A stretch of 64,000 nt of DNA from Lysobacteraceae bacterium. Its GTDB lineage: Bacteria > Pseudomonadota > Gammaproteobacteria > Xanthomonadales > Xanthomonadaceae. The stretch lies in NCBI GenBank assembly GCA_003241895.1, contig QBLY01000014.1, forward strand, positions 53,957-117,956, written 5' to 3'. The notes under the pieces are model-generated. The model worked only from the letters and a program-made list of their open reading frames with translations, did no database searches and had not been told where the DNA came from. Shown piece after piece: positions 20,516 through 31,223 of this stretch. Within the stretch, counting starts at the first letter, position 1. Each line of letters begins with the position of its first letter. The position numbers and the translations under genes are program-made.

Positions 20516-21525
20516 CAGCGCGGCCAGCCCTGCAGGTGGCGGTGGGTCAGCCCGGCCAGCGCGGCCACGTGGCCCGGCTCGTCGTTGAGGGCGCTGATAT
20601 AGCGCAGTTCGCCGCCGCCGGCGTGGCGGAAGACCTCGTTGTTCTCGACCGCGATTTCCTCCAGCGTTTCCAGGCAGTCCACCGCGAAACCCGGGCACAC
20701 CACGTCGATGGTCTTGAGACCCTGCTTGCCCAGCGCCTCAAGCGTCTTGTCGGTGTAGGGCTGCAGCCAGGCCTCGCGGCCGAAGCGGGACTGATAAGTC
20801 ATCAGCCACTCGTCGGCGGACAGCTCCAGGCGCACCGCCAGGGCCGCCGCACCGGCCTCGCACTGGCGCGGGTAGGGGTCGCCGGCGCGCTCGAAGCGCT
20901 GCGGCAGGCCGTGGAACGAGAACATCAGCTTGTCGGGGCGGCCCTTGAGGTCCCAGTGGGATCGGATGCGCGCTTCCATCGCATCCAGCCAGCCGCTGTC
21001 GTCGTGGTAGTCGGCGATGAACCGCAGCTCGGGCACCCGCCGCCAGCTGGAAATTTCCTCGTTCACCGCGTCCAGCACGGTGGCGCTGGTGCTGGCGGAG
21101 TACTGCGGGTAGAGCGGCAGCACCAGCAGGCGGGTCATGCCCTCGGCCTCCAGGGTGCGCAGCACCGAGGCGATGGACGGATTGCCGTAGCGCATCGCCA
21201 TGCGCACCGGCACGTCCGGCAGCGCGTGCTGCAGGGCCTGGGCCAGGCGGCGGGTGAGCACCAGCAGCGGCGAGCCGTCGGCCATCCAGACCGACGCATA
21301 GTTGCGGGCCACCCGGCGCGCCCGCAGCGGCAGGATGATGCCGTGCAGGATCGGGCACCACAGCCAGCGGGTCAGCTCGACCACCCGGTAGTCGTGCAGG
21401 AACTGGGCCAGGTAACGACGCACCGCCGCCGGGGTGGCGGCGTCGGGCGTGCCCAGGTTCACCACCAGCACGGCGGTTCGGCCGGGGCCGGTGGCTTTGG
21501 GGGAGTCGCGGAAGGTTTGGCTCAT
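20515..21525 (-). CDS. hemH: Ferrochelatase
   Basis: A 336-residue enzyme that inserts Fe(II) into protoporphyrin IX to make haem. The signature FSFHGLPQR carries the metal-binding His, and VVCPGFAVDCLETLEEI provides the second active-site region. LVVNLGTPDA near the N-terminus is also conserved. The start MSQTFRD at 21525 was preferred to the upstream TTG/ATG extension. It is followed by the coupled hydrolase gene. Confidence 0.95.
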   Translation of the reverse strand: MSQTFRDSPKATGPGRTAVLVVNLGTPDAATPAAVRRYLAQFLHDYRVVELTRWLWCPILHGIILPLRARRVARNYASVWMADGSPLLVLTRRLAQALQHALPDVPVRMAMRYGNPSIASVLRTLEAEGMTRLLVLPLYPQYSASTSATVLDAVNEEISSWRRVPELRFIADYHDDSGWLDAMEARIRSHWDLKGRPDKLMFSFHGLPQRFERAGDPYPRQCEAGAAALAVRLELSADEWLMTYQSRFGREAWLQPYTDKTLEALGKQGLKTIDVVCPGFAVDCLETLEEIAVENNEVFRHAGGGELRYISALNDEPGHVAALAGLTHRHLQGWPR

Positions 21526-21643
21526 GCGGAACTGTCCTTGTTTGCGGCACACAAACTATCATCGCTCGAATGAAGGCGCGGCTCACGCCCGGTTCATGGC
21601 CCGCGGCCATACTTCCCGAGTCGCTACACCCGGAGACCCCCCG

Positions 21644-22333
21644 ATGAATCGCTTTTTCACCCCGATCACCGCCACCCTCGTCCTTTTGTTCGCTTTCGCG
21701 GGCCCGGCCCAGGCCGGCGTGAAGGAAGACGCCAAGGCCAATGACGCGGCGCGCGTGCTGGCCGAGATCATGCGCATCCCGGAAACCTCCGTGCCCACGA
21801 AGATGTTCGAGGAGGCGCACGCCATCGCAGTCCTCCCGGACGTGGTGAAGGCCGGCCTGGTGATCGGCGGGCGCCGCGGCAAGGGCCTGATCTCGGTGCG
21901 CAGCGCCGACGGCACCTGGTCCAACCCCAGCTTCGTCACCATCACCGGCGGCAGCATCGGCTTCCAGGCCGGCGTGCAGTCCTCGGACGTGATCCTGGTG
22001 TTCCGCAGCCCGCGCGGCGTGGACAACATCGTCAACGGCAAGTTCACCCTGGGCGCCGACGCCAGCGTGGCCGCCGGCCCGGTGGGCCGCAGCGCCCAGG
22101 CCAGCACCGATGAACAGCTCAAGGCCGAGATTTACAGCTATTCCCGCGCCCGCGGCCTGTTCGCCGGCGTGGCCCTGGACGGCGCGGTGCTGAGCATCGA
22201 CCACAAGGCCAACCAGCGCGCCTACGGCCGCAACACCACCCCGCGCGCCATCTTCGAGGGCCGCTCGCCCGCGGCCAGCGCGCCGCTGGTGGACTTCCGC
22301 GACCGCCTGGAAGAAAACACCGTCCGGCAGTAA
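21644..22333 (+). CDS. SYLF-domain lipid-binding protein, secreted
   Basis: A 229-residue protein with a Sec signal peptide ending near AGPAQA (residue 24). The mature part is a SYLF/YSC84-like domain: [42 protein letters not shown] and [17 protein letters not shown] (quoted in pieces). Such domains bind phosphoinositides in eukaryotes; the bacterial role is unsettled, probably in the envelope. The gene is divergent from hemH. Confidence 0.88.
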   Translation: MNRFFTPITATLVLLFAFAGPAQAGVKEDAKANDAARVLAEIMRIPETSVPTKMFEEAHAIAVLPDVVKAGLVIGGRRGKGLISVRSADGTWSNPSFVTITGGSIGFQAGVQSSDVILVFRSPRGVDNIVNGKFTLGADASVAAGPVGRSAQASTDEQLKAEIYSYSRARGLFAGVALDGAVLSIDHKANQRAYGRNTTPRAIFEGRSPAASAPLVDFRDRLEENTVRQ

Positions 22334-22403
22334 CCAACGGCCGGCGCAGCCGCGGGCCGGCTGCGCTATCCTGCCTGTCTCAAACCAAAGCGGGAATACG
22401 CAT

Positions 22404-22634
22404 ATGGGCAGCTTCAGCATCTGGCACTGGCTCATCGTCCTGGTCGTGGTGGTGCTGGTGTTCGGCACCAAGAAACTGCGCGGCGTTGGCAAGGACCTCG
22501 GCGAAGGCATCCAGGGCTTCAAGGATGGCCTGAAAGGCAAGGAAGACGAGAAGCCCTCGCAGCTGGGCAACGAGCGCCGCGACGCGCCGCAGGACGAAGC
22601 CAGCCGCCAGGACAGCCAGCGCAAGGACCCCTGA
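22404..22634 (+). CDS. tatA: Sec-independent translocase subunit TatA
   Basis: A 76-residue protein with one N-terminal membrane helix ([16 protein letters not shown]), the FGTKKL hinge, and an amphipathic helix ([14 protein letters not shown]), then an acidic/basic tail. TatA oligomerises into the pore for folded proteins with twin-arginine signals. It is the first gene of tatABC. Confidence 0.95.
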   Translation: MGSFSIWHWLIVLVVVVLVFGTKKLRGVGKDLGEGIQGFKDGLKGKEDEKPSQLGNERRDAPQDEASRQDSQRKDP

Positions 22635-22663
22635 GCCCCGGTTGATCCCGGGACCGGCACGCC

Positions 22664-23185
22664 ATGTTTGATATCGGTTTCAGCGAACTGCTGCTGGTCG
22701 CGGTGGTGGCCCTGCTGGTGCTTGGCCCCGAGCGCCTGCCCAAGGCGGCACGCTTCGCCGGGCTGTGGGTGCGCAAGGCGCGCGCCCAGTGGTATTCGGT
22801 GAAGTCCGAGTTCGAACGCGAAATGGCTTCGGACGAACTCAAGCGCAGCGTCGGCAACCCGCTGGGCGACCTGCGCAACGCCGTCAGCGAAGCCAGCCGT
22901 GAGCTGGGCGACGTCGGCCGCGAGCTGGGCGACAGCCTGCGCGACGCCGAGGCCTTGGCCAAGACCGACGCACTGGCCGACGCCGATGCGGCCACCGCGG
23001 TGCAGGACATTTCCGCCGCACTTGAAGCGCCGGCCGAACCGCCCACCGAAGCGGCTGGCGAACCAAACACTGAAAAACCCCCGGTGCAGTCCGAACTCGA
23101 CAACTTCGCGTTCTACACCGATCCCGAGCCGGCGCCCGGGTCCGCGCCGCGGGCCGCTGGCCGCACCGAACCACCGGCGCCGTGA
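22664..23185 (+). CDS. tatB: Sec-independent translocase subunit TatB
   Basis: A 173-residue protein. MFDIGFSELLLVAVVALLVLGPERLP (in pieces) is the TatB membrane helix with the conserved Glu and GPERLP turn, followed by a long amphipathic and acidic helical tail with repeated Asp/Ala blocks. It binds twin-arginine precursors together with TatC. Its stop overlaps the tatC GTG as GTGA. Confidence 0.94.
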   Translation: MFDIGFSELLLVAVVALLVLGPERLPKAARFAGLWVRKARAQWYSVKSEFEREMASDELKRSVGNPLGDLRNAVSEASRELGDVGRELGDSLRDAEALAKTDALADADAATAVQDISAALEAPAEPPTEAAGEPNTEKPPVQSELDNFAFYTDPEPAPGSAPRAAGRTEPPAP

Positions 23186-23922
23186 ACATGCGCTCGGGCC
23201 CGGCCGAAGAATCCCTGATGGGCCACCTGCTGGAGCTGCGCTCGCGGCTGCTGCGCGCCGTGATCGCGGTGATGGTGGTGTTCCTGGCGCTGATGCCGTT
23301 CGCCAGCGAGCTGTATGCCCGGTTCTCTTCGCCCATCCTGGCCAAGCTGCCCAGCGGCAGCCAGCTGCAGGCCATCGACGTGGCGGGCGGCTTCTTCATC
23401 CCAATCAAGCTGGCGTTCTTCGCCGCGCTGCTGGTGTCGATGCCCTACCTGATCTACCAGGCCTGGGCATTCGTGGCGCCGGGCTTGTACCAGAGCGAGA
23501 AAAAACTGGCGCGGCCGATCCTGGGGGCGGCGGTATCGCTGTTCTACGTGGGCTGCGCCTTCGCCTGGTTCCTGGTGCTGCCGATGGTGTTCGGTTTCCT
23601 GGCGATGTTCACGCCCGACACGGTGGCGATGATTCCCGACGTGGCGCGCTACCTGGATTTCGTACTGGTGATCCTGCTGGCCTTCGGCCTGAGCTTCGAG
23701 CTGCCGGTGGCGGTGGTGATCCTGGTGGTGCTGAACGTGGTGACGCCGGCCCAGCTGCGCGAAGCGCGCGGCTACGTGGTGGTGGGCGTGTTCGTCCTGG
23801 CGGCGGTCATCACGCCGCCCGACGTGGTGTCGCAGCTGATGCTGGCGATACCGCTGTGCCTGCTTTTCGAGGTGGGCATCATCGCCGGCTCGCTGCTGCG
23901 TCCCAAGCCCGCCGCCGCCTGA
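23182..23922 (+). CDS. tatC: Sec-independent translocase subunit TatC
   Basis: A 246-residue polytopic protein with six predicted membrane helices. The N-terminal HLLELRSRLLRAVIAV is the TatC signature that recognises the twin-arginine signal. F(V)APGLYQSEKK and AVITPPDVVSQ are also conserved. It begins at GTG 23182, overlapping tatB; ATG 23188 is an alternative two codons on. Confidence 0.95.
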   Translation: MNMRSGPAEESLMGHLLELRSRLLRAVIAVMVVFLALMPFASELYARFSSPILAKLPSGSQLQAIDVAGGFFIPIKLAFFAALLVSMPYLIYQAWAFVAPGLYQSEKKLARPILGAAVSLFYVGCAFAWFLVLPMVFGFLAMFTPDTVAMIPDVARYLDFVLVILLAFGLSFELPVAVVILVVLNVVTPAQLREARGYVVVGVFVLAAVITPPDVVSQLMLAIPLCLLFEVGIIAGSLLRPKPAAA

Positions 23923-23926
23923 GCCC

Positions 23927-24616
23927 ATGAACCCGCCAGCCGGCTTCTGGCGCCGCTACGCCGCCTACAGCCTGGACGCCACGGCCATCGGCCTGCTGTG
24001 CCTGCCGCTGCTGTGGTCGCGCCTGGCCAAGGCCGCCGCGCTGATGTCCGCTGCCACCGACACCCTGCTCGACCGCCTCTGGCCGATGCTGGACTCCTAT
24101 TCGTCAGGCGCCGGCGTGGTGCCCTGGGACTGGCTGGACCTGGCCCGCGACCCGGCGCTGCTGGACATGACGCAGCGACTGGCCGGCGACCTGTTGGGGA
24201 TATCGCTGCAGTGCACGCTGGTGGTGATGGCGGTGGCGGCGGTCTGGTTCATCGCCAGCGAGTCGTCGCGCTGGCAGGCCAGCCCCGGCAAGCACCTGCT
24301 GGGCCTGCGGGTCACCGACGTGCGCGGCGAGCGCTGCGGCCGTGGCCGCATCGCGCGGCGGTTCGTCGCCGGCGTTCCCTCGTGGCTGCTGCTCAACCTG
24401 GGCCATGCGATGGCCGGCGTGACGCCGGGCAAGCGCGCGCTGCACGACTACATCGCCGGCACCCGCGTCGAATTGGCGCCGGGCGCGCCGGCGGCCATGC
24501 CGCGCGCCGCCCGCAGCTGGCTGCTGCTGCAGGCGGCGGTGTTCTTCGGCCTGGTGGGCTTCGTGGTGCTGCGCTACGTGCAGCTGCTGGTGGAAATCAC
24601 CGTCGGCGGCTACTGA
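23927..24616 (+). CDS. RDD family membrane protein
   Basis: A 229-residue protein with membrane segments near residues 12-30, 95-115, 150-170 and 195-215. The N-terminal GFWRRYAAYSLDATAIG matches the RDD domain (Arg, then Asp), and SPGKHLLGLRVTDVRGE is the typical RDD loop. The function of RDD proteins is mostly unknown (some act in Na+/H+ exchange). It starts 4 bp after tatC and may be in its transcript. Confidence 0.85.
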   Translation: MNPPAGFWRRYAAYSLDATAIGLLCLPLLWSRLAKAAALMSAATDTLLDRLWPMLDSYSSGAGVVPWDWLDLARDPALLDMTQRLAGDLLGISLQCTLVVMAVAAVWFIASESSRWQASPGKHLLGLRVTDVRGERCGRGRIARRFVAGVPSWLLLNLGHAMAGVTPGKRALHDYIAGTRVELAPGAPAAMPRAARSWLLLQAAVFFGLVGFVVLRYVQLLVEITVGGY

Positions 24617-24617
24617 C

Positions 24618-25535
24618 TCAGGCCGAGATCGCGTCCATCGGATCGGCGGCCATCTCGCCGAAGATCTCGCGCCAGCCGTGGTAGTAGAAGCCGAATATCA
24701 CCACGTACATGGCCAGCGCCGCCAGCAGGTAGATCGGCAGTATCACTACGCCGGCCAGGATCGGGTGCACCAAGGCCAGGACGGTGGCCAGCAGGGCGAC
24801 CACCAGCACCAGAATCAGCGTCAACACGAAACCGACCACCATCATGGCGAGGGTAAACCCAAGCAGCGGGAACACGTTCTTGACCATTGCCTTGAACCCG
24901 GCCGAAACCGCGGCCAGCGGGCCGTGCCCGCCCAGCGCCGCATGGGTCAGGGCCAGCATGTAGGCGTGGGTCAGCGCGAAAACCGCCACGACCATCCCCA
25001 GCACCCACAGCAGCATCGTCGGCAGCACCGACGGGTCGAGCTCCGGCATGCCGGTCATGTCGGGTTGGCCGCCAGGGGGCGCAGCCATCGAACGCACCAT
25101 GGCCTCCACGAAGAATTCCTTGCCCGGCAGCAGCAGGTACAGCACCACAAACACGGCCAGGTAGATCGCCATCAGCAGCAGGACGGTCAGCACCATGCGC
25201 AGCGCGAACGCCGTATCCCGATAGCCGTCGAACAGGTCGAAGGCCGCGGCCGGCTGCCCGGTCTCGCAGCGGTGCAGCAAACGGATGGCGGCGCCCATGA
25301 CCGGCGGCAACAGCACCAGGCTGGCGAGCATGGACAGGCCGTAGACCGACCACATCAGCGCCGGGGAGTCGGCCAGGGCGAACTGCGACACCAGCTGCAC
25401 CACCGACGGCACCAGGCCCACCGCCAGCAGCAGCGCGAACCCTCCGAACAGCGCGCGGGGATTGCGCCGGCCCACGTCCACGGCCTTCATCAGCCAGCGG
25501 AAGGGAGCGCCCATGCTTACGGTTCTTGCGGTCAT
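24618..25535 (-). CDS. Multi-pass membrane protein (BPSS1780-like)
   Basis: A 305-residue inner-membrane protein with about six to eight hydrophobic helices. The opening (GAPFRWLMKAVDVGRRNPRALFGG, in pieces) and the ending FGFYYHGWREIFG resemble BPSS1780-type proteins of unknown function. It overlaps the upstream amidotransferase gene by 4 bp and is convergent with the RDD gene. Confidence 0.82.
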   Translation of the reverse strand: MTARTVSMGAPFRWLMKAVDVGRRNPRALFGGFALLLAVGLVPSVVQLVSQFALADSPALMWSVYGLSMLASLVLLPPVMGAAIRLLHRCETGQPAAAFDLFDGYRDTAFALRMVLTVLLLMAIYLAVFVVLYLLLPGKEFFVEAMVRSMAAPPGGQPDMTGMPELDPSVLPTMLLWVLGMVVAVFALTHAYMLALTHAALGGHGPLAAVSAGFKAMVKNVFPLLGFTLAMMVVGFVLTLILVLVVALLATVLALVHPILAGVVILPIYLLAALAMYVVIFGFYYHGWREIFGEMAADPMDAISA

Positions 25536-26266
25536 GCCTGACTCCGGTGTCGGGCGCGCTGGTGCGCCACGTGGATGAATCGTTTCAGCACCCGGCGCGC
25601 GTTCGGCGCCGGCCTGACGTCGCGCAGCAGCCCGCGGTGGCAGGTGCCTTCGGTGGCCAGCGCGTCGGAACGCGCCTGGATATAGCCGCTCATCAGGCGG
25701 GTGCTGAATTCAGGATGAAACTGCACGCCCCACGCGGCCTCGCCCCAGCGGAAGGCCTGGCAGTCGTCGCGCTCCGAGTTTGCCAGCACCGTGGCCTGCG
25801 GCGGCAGCGCCAGTACGGACTGCAGATGGGTGGTATGCGCCGCGAACTGTTCGCCCAGGCCCGCGAACAGCGGATCGGCCGACGCATCGGCCAGCGTGGC
25901 CACGGGCACGGTGCCCATCTCGCGGCCGCGCGGGTTGTAGCCCACGCTGCCGCCCAGCGCGTGCGCCAGCAGCTGGTGGCCGTAGCAGATGCCAAACAGC
26001 GGCAGGCCCGCGTGCGCGGCGTCGCGCAGCCAGTCGGCGCTGCGCTCGCTCCAGTCGGAGCGGTCGGTGACCATCGCGCCCGAGCCCGTCACCAATACCC
26101 CGGCGTATTCGTCGGCGCCGGGCAGCGGCTCGCCGTCGGCGACGAAGCACGAACGCACCTGCCGGCCGTGCAGGCCGGCGGCCACGCGTATCCAGTGGCC
26201 GAAGCCACCGTGCCGGCGCAGCGCCGCGATCGGCGTACCGGTTTCAAGGATCAGGAAGGGTTTCAT
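25532..26266 (-). CDS. Class I glutamine amidotransferase
   Basis: A 244-residue stand-alone class I amidotransferase domain. The nucleophile elbow is [13 protein letters not shown] (Cys near residue 94) and the catalytic His-Glu pair lies in VQFHPEFS near 188. It resembles the GMP-synthase-like/GATase family that removes ammonia from glutamine or a gamma-glutamyl bond. The acceptor is unknown. It is the first gene of a two-gene unit and is divergent from glyQ. Confidence 0.87.
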   Translation of the reverse strand: MKPFLILETGTPIAALRRHGGFGHWIRVAAGLHGRQVRSCFVADGEPLPGADEYAGVLVTGSGAMVTDRSDWSERSADWLRDAAHAGLPLFGICYGHQLLAHALGGSVGYNPRGREMGTVPVATLADASADPLFAGLGEQFAAHTTHLQSVLALPPQATVLANSERDDCQAFRWGEAAWGVQFHPEFSTRLMSGYIQARSDALATEGTCHRGLLRDVRPAPNARRVLKRFIHVAHQRARHRSQA

Positions 26267-26300
26267 CGGGCGCAGAGCGAGCCGTGGTGCGGTTCGTCGC

Positions 26301-26306
26301 TATACT
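26301..26306 (+). promoter_or_regulatory. -10-like element directly upstream of glyQ
   Basis: TATACT lies 10 nt before ATG 26316. A transcript from it would start only a few nucleotides before that ATG. No convincing -35 hexamer was found. It bears on which glyQ start is used. Confidence 0.4.
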
Positions 26307-26315
26307 AACGCGCTT

Positions 26316-27252
<937 letters not shown>

Positions 27253-27260
<8 letters not shown>

Positions 27261-29394
27261 TCACCTGCCCCTGCTGATCGAGATCGGCACCGAGGAGCTG
27301 CCGCCCAAGGCGCTGCCCGAGCTGGCCCAGGCCTTCCATGACGGCGTGCTCAAGGCGCTGGCCGCGCGACGCATCGCGCTGCCGGAAATCCCGGGTGAGC
27401 TGCCGGCGCAGCCGCTGTATTCGCCCCGGCGCCTGGCCGTGTACCTGCCGGCCGTGTCCACCCGGCAGCCGCAGCAGCACAGCGAAGTGCTGGGCCCGTA
27501 CACCAACGTCGGCCTGGACGCGTCGCGCAACCCGACCCCGGCGCTGCTGGGCTTCGCGCAGAAGAATGGCATCGAATGGGAGAAGCTCGACCGCGTCACC
27601 GACGCCAAGGGCATGCGCTTCGTGGCACGCAGCAACCGCCCGGGCGCCAGGACCATCGACCTGCTGTCGGAAATCGTCAACGAAGCGGTGAAAGGCCTGC
27701 CGATCCCCAAGCCGATGCGCTGGGGCAGCCGCGAGGTGGGCTTCGTGCGGCCGATGCACTGGCTGGTGATCCTGCTGGGCCGCGACGTGGCGCCGGGCGA
27801 AGTGCTGGGCTTCAAGGCCGACCGCATGACCCGCGGCCACCGCTTCCACCGCCCCAAGCCGGTGTGGCTCAACAACGCCGGTGAATACCTGCAGGCGCTG
27901 CGCGAAGCCTGCGTGCTGGCCGACCCGCGCGAGCGGCGCGACCGCGTGCGCGCCGAGATCACGGCCGCCGCGCGCGAATCCGGCGGCACCGCCCGCATTC
28001 CCGACGAGCTGCTGGAGGAAGTGAATTGCCTGGTGGAATGGCCCAAGGCCATTGCCTGCAGCTTCGAGCCCGGTTTCCTGCGCGTGCCGCACGAAGCGCT
28101 GGTGTCGACGATGCAAAGCAACCAGAAGTTCTTCCCGGTGCTCGATGCCGACGGCAAGCTGAGCGAAAAGTTCATCGGCGTGGCCAACCTCGACAGCAAG
28201 GACCCGGCGAAGATCCGCCAGGGCTACGAGCGCGTGATCCGCCCGCGCTTCGCCGACGCGCAGTTCTTCTACGACGAAGACCTCAAGCAGGGCCTGGCCT
28301 CGATGGCCCAGGGCCTGGCCGGCGTCACCTACCAGCTCAAGCTGGGCAGCTACGCCGACAAGACCACCCGCGTGGCCGCGCTGGCCGCGCTGGTCGCACC
28401 GCAGGTGGGCGTGGACTCCGAGGCGGCGAAGAAAGCCGCGTCGCTGGCCAAGGCCGACCTGCAGAGCCGCATGGTGGGCGAGTTCCCGGAGCTGCAGGGC
28501 ATCGCCGGCCGCTACTACGCCGCCGCCGCCGGTGAATCGGCCGAAGTCGCCAACGCCATCGACGAGGCCTACCAGCCGCGCTTCGCCGGCGACGCCATCG
28601 CGCCCTCGAAGCTGGGCCAGGTGCTGGCCGTCGCCGAACGCCTGGACACGCTGGCCGGCGGCTTCGCCGCGGGCCTCAAGCCCACCGGCAACAAGGACCC
28701 GTTCGCCCTGCGCCGCAGCGCGCTGGGCCTGGCGCGCACCATCATCGAGGCCGGCTTCGACCTGGACCTGCCTGAGCTGATTGATTCGGCGCTGGACCGC
28801 GTGGCGATCAACATGACCCTGGTTGCCAAGCGCAGCGGTGACGGCGCCGCGCCGGTCGCCGGCGTCGACCCGGCCCAGGTGACCGAGCTGTACGACTTTA
28901 TCCTCGACCGCCTGCGCAGCTACTACGCCGACCAGAACGTGCCGGGCACGCAGTTCGACGCCGTGGCCGACGTGCGCCCGCCGTCGCTGCTGGACTTCGA
29001 CCGGCGCCTGAAGGCCATCGCCGAATTCGCGCGCCTGCGCGAAGCGGCGTCGCTGGCCGCGGCCAACAAGCGCATCCGCAACATCCTCAAGAAAGTGGAA
29101 GGCGCGATCCCGGCCACCGTGGACGCGGCCAAACTGTCCGATCCAGCCGAAATACGCCTGCACGACGAACTGGTGTCGGCGCTGGCCGACACCGATCCAC
29201 TGCTGGCGCAGCGCGACTACGTCGGCACGCTCAAGCGCCTGGCCGCGCTGCAGCTGCCGGTGGACGCGTTCTTCCGCGACGTGATGGTGATGGCCGACGA
29301 CACCGCGGTGCGCGACAACCGGCTGGCCCTGCTCAAGCAGATCGCCGACCGGTTCGCCGCCGTGGCGGCCGTGGAGCAGCTGTCGGCCGGCTAG
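27253..29394 (+). CDS. glyS: Glycyl-tRNA synthetase beta subunit
   Basis: A 713-residue subunit carrying the tRNA-recognition part of GlyRS. The opening [18 protein letters not shown] and later [29 protein letters not shown] (in pieces) and the DALR-like C-terminus are family landmarks. Its ATG lies inside the last codons of glyQ, so the subunits are translationally coupled. Confidence 0.95.
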
Positions 29395-29432
29395 GCACAC
29401 GCCGCCGTGGGCAGCGGTTATCCTTGGAAGCG

Positions 29433-31223
29433 ATGCTCAAGACGACATTCCATCGCCTGTCCCTCGCAGTCGTGTCCGCCGCCGTGCTGGCCGCTGCCGC
29501 GGGGCGCGCTGAGGCGCTTGAGCTGCAGCAGGTCACGGTGCAGGGGCTGGCCAACGAAGAGATGCGCGACAACGTCGACGACGCCCTGTCGCTGCAGCGC
29601 CTGAACCCCAATCGCCGCAAGGCGCTTACCGAAAGCCGCCTGTCCTACCTGCTGCGCCAGGTCCCGTCCGAAGTGCGCGGGGCATTGGAGCCGTTCGGCT
29701 ACTACGAACCCACCGTGGACGCGCAGGTGCAGCGCAACGGCGAGTCGGTCAGCGTGGTCGTCACCGTGCAGCCCGGCAAGCCGGTGAAGGTGCGCGGGCG
29801 CGCGCTGGCCATCACCGGCGCCGGGCACGAAGACAGCGCCCTGATGCGGCGGCTGCAGCGGTTTCGGCCGCGCGAAGGCCAGACCTTCCATCACGGCGTG
29901 TACGAGGACAACAAGGCGGCCATGGATCGCCTCCTGGCCGAGCGCGGCTACTTCGACGCCGCGCTGCAGACGCACACGGTCACCGTCACGCGCGCCGAGC
30001 ACGCCGCCGATATCGACCTGGCCTGGGTGAGCGGCGACCGCCATGCGCTGGGCGCGGCGACGTTCGAGGGGCACGTCTTCAGGCCGGGCCTGCTGGAGAA
30101 CCTGGTCGCATGGGAGCCCGGCGATCCCTACGAACAGCGCAAGCTGCTCGACCTGCAGAAGTCGCTGGCCGCACTGGACTATTTCAGCGCCGTCGATGTC
30201 ACGCCCCGGCCCGATGACGCCAGCGACCTGCAGGTGCCGGTGAACGTGGCCCTGACGATGGCCAAGCAGAGCATCTATTCGGCCGGCGTGCGGGCCGGCA
30301 CCGACTCGGGCCTGGGCGTCACCGGCGGGGTGGAGCGCCGCTGGATCAACGACCGCGGCCACAAGCTCAAGGCCCTGGCCAGCCTGGCCCAGCGCAGGAA
30401 CGACGTCACGGTGCAGTACAAGATCCCGGCCTTCGCCTGGCTGGACGGCTGGTACACCTTCTCGGCCAGCGTGCGCGAAGAGCCCATCGACGAGATCGAC
30501 AGCCAGCTGGTGGAACTGGTCGGCAGCCGCAGCGGCAAGCTGGGCGAATGGGACCTGGTGGCGGCGATGAACGTTCGCCGCGAACGCTACGAGGATTCGC
30601 CCACCAGCCAGAACTACCAGTACAGCAACCTGGTGTACCCGTCGCTGTGGGCTCAGTGGTCGCGCACCGACGACCTGCTTTACCCGCGCCGCGCGCTGGG
30701 CGTGACGCTGGAGGCCCGCGCCGGCTCAACCGCACTGGGCTCGGACATCGACTTCCTGCAGTTCAGCGCCAGGGGCCAGTGGGTCCACGGCCTGGGCCGG
30801 CGCGACCGCCTGCTGCTGCGTGCCGAGGCAGGCACGACGGCGACCAACGGGTTCGCTTCGTTCCCGCCCACGCTGCGCTTCTATGCCGGCGGTGACCGGA
30901 GCGTGCGCGGCTATGCCTATCGCGAAATCGGCGAGGTGTTCCAGGCCGTCAACGGCGACCGCTACGTCGTCGGCGGCAAGCACCTGGTGGCCGCCAGCGT
31001 CGAGTACGAACGCATGTTCACCCGCCAATGGGGCGGCGCCGTGTTCGTGGACGCGGGCGACGCCTTCGACCGCCGGGAAGACTTCGAAGCCCAGCTGGGC
31101 GTTGGCTTCGGCGTGCGCTGGCGTTCCCCGGTCGGACCCGTGCGCGTGGACATCGCCCACGGCCTGGGTGATGCGGCGGGCAGCTCGCTGCGCCTGCACT
31201 TCAATATCGGACCCGACCTGTGA
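29433..31223 (+). CDS. tamA: Translocation and assembly module outer-membrane protein TamA
   Basis: A 596-residue Omp85-family protein with a signal peptide (about residues 1-28, ending AEA) and three POTRA-like domains to about residue 265. The C-terminal 16-strand barrel contains the conserved RFYAGGDRSVRGYAYREIG loop (in pieces) and ends HFNIGPDL. TamA with TamB inserts certain outer-membrane proteins, including autotransporters; an autotransporter esterase is encoded 9 kb away. ATG 29433 was used; a TTG lies 3 codons upstream. The stop overlaps tamB. Confidence 0.92.
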   Translation: MLKTTFHRLSLAVVSAAVLAAAAGRAEALELQQVTVQGLANEEMRDNVDDALSLQRLNPNRRKALTESRLSYLLRQVPSEVRGALEPFGYYEPTVDAQVQRNGESVSVVVTVQPGKPVKVRGRALAITGAGHEDSALMRRLQRFRPREGQTFHHGVYEDNKAAMDRLLAERGYFDAALQTHTVTVTRAEHAADIDLAWVSGDRHALGAATFEGHVFRPGLLENLVAWEPGDPYEQRKLLDLQKSLAALDYFSAVDVTPRPDDASDLQVPVNVALTMAKQSIYSAGVRAGTDSGLGVTGGVERRWINDRGHKLKALASLAQRRNDVTVQYKIPAFAWLDGWYTFSASVREEPIDEIDSQLVELVGSRSGKLGEWDLVAAMNVRRERYEDSPTSQNYQYSNLVYPSLWAQWSRTDDLLYPRRALGVTLEARAGSTALGSDIDFLQFSARGQWVHGLGRRDRLLLRAEAGTTATNGFASFPPTLRFYAGGDRSVRGYAYREIGEVFQAVNGDRYVVGGKHLVAASVEYERMFTRQWGGAVFVDAGDAFDRREDFEAQLGVGFGVRWRSPVGPVRVDIAHGLGDAAGSSLRLHFNIGPDL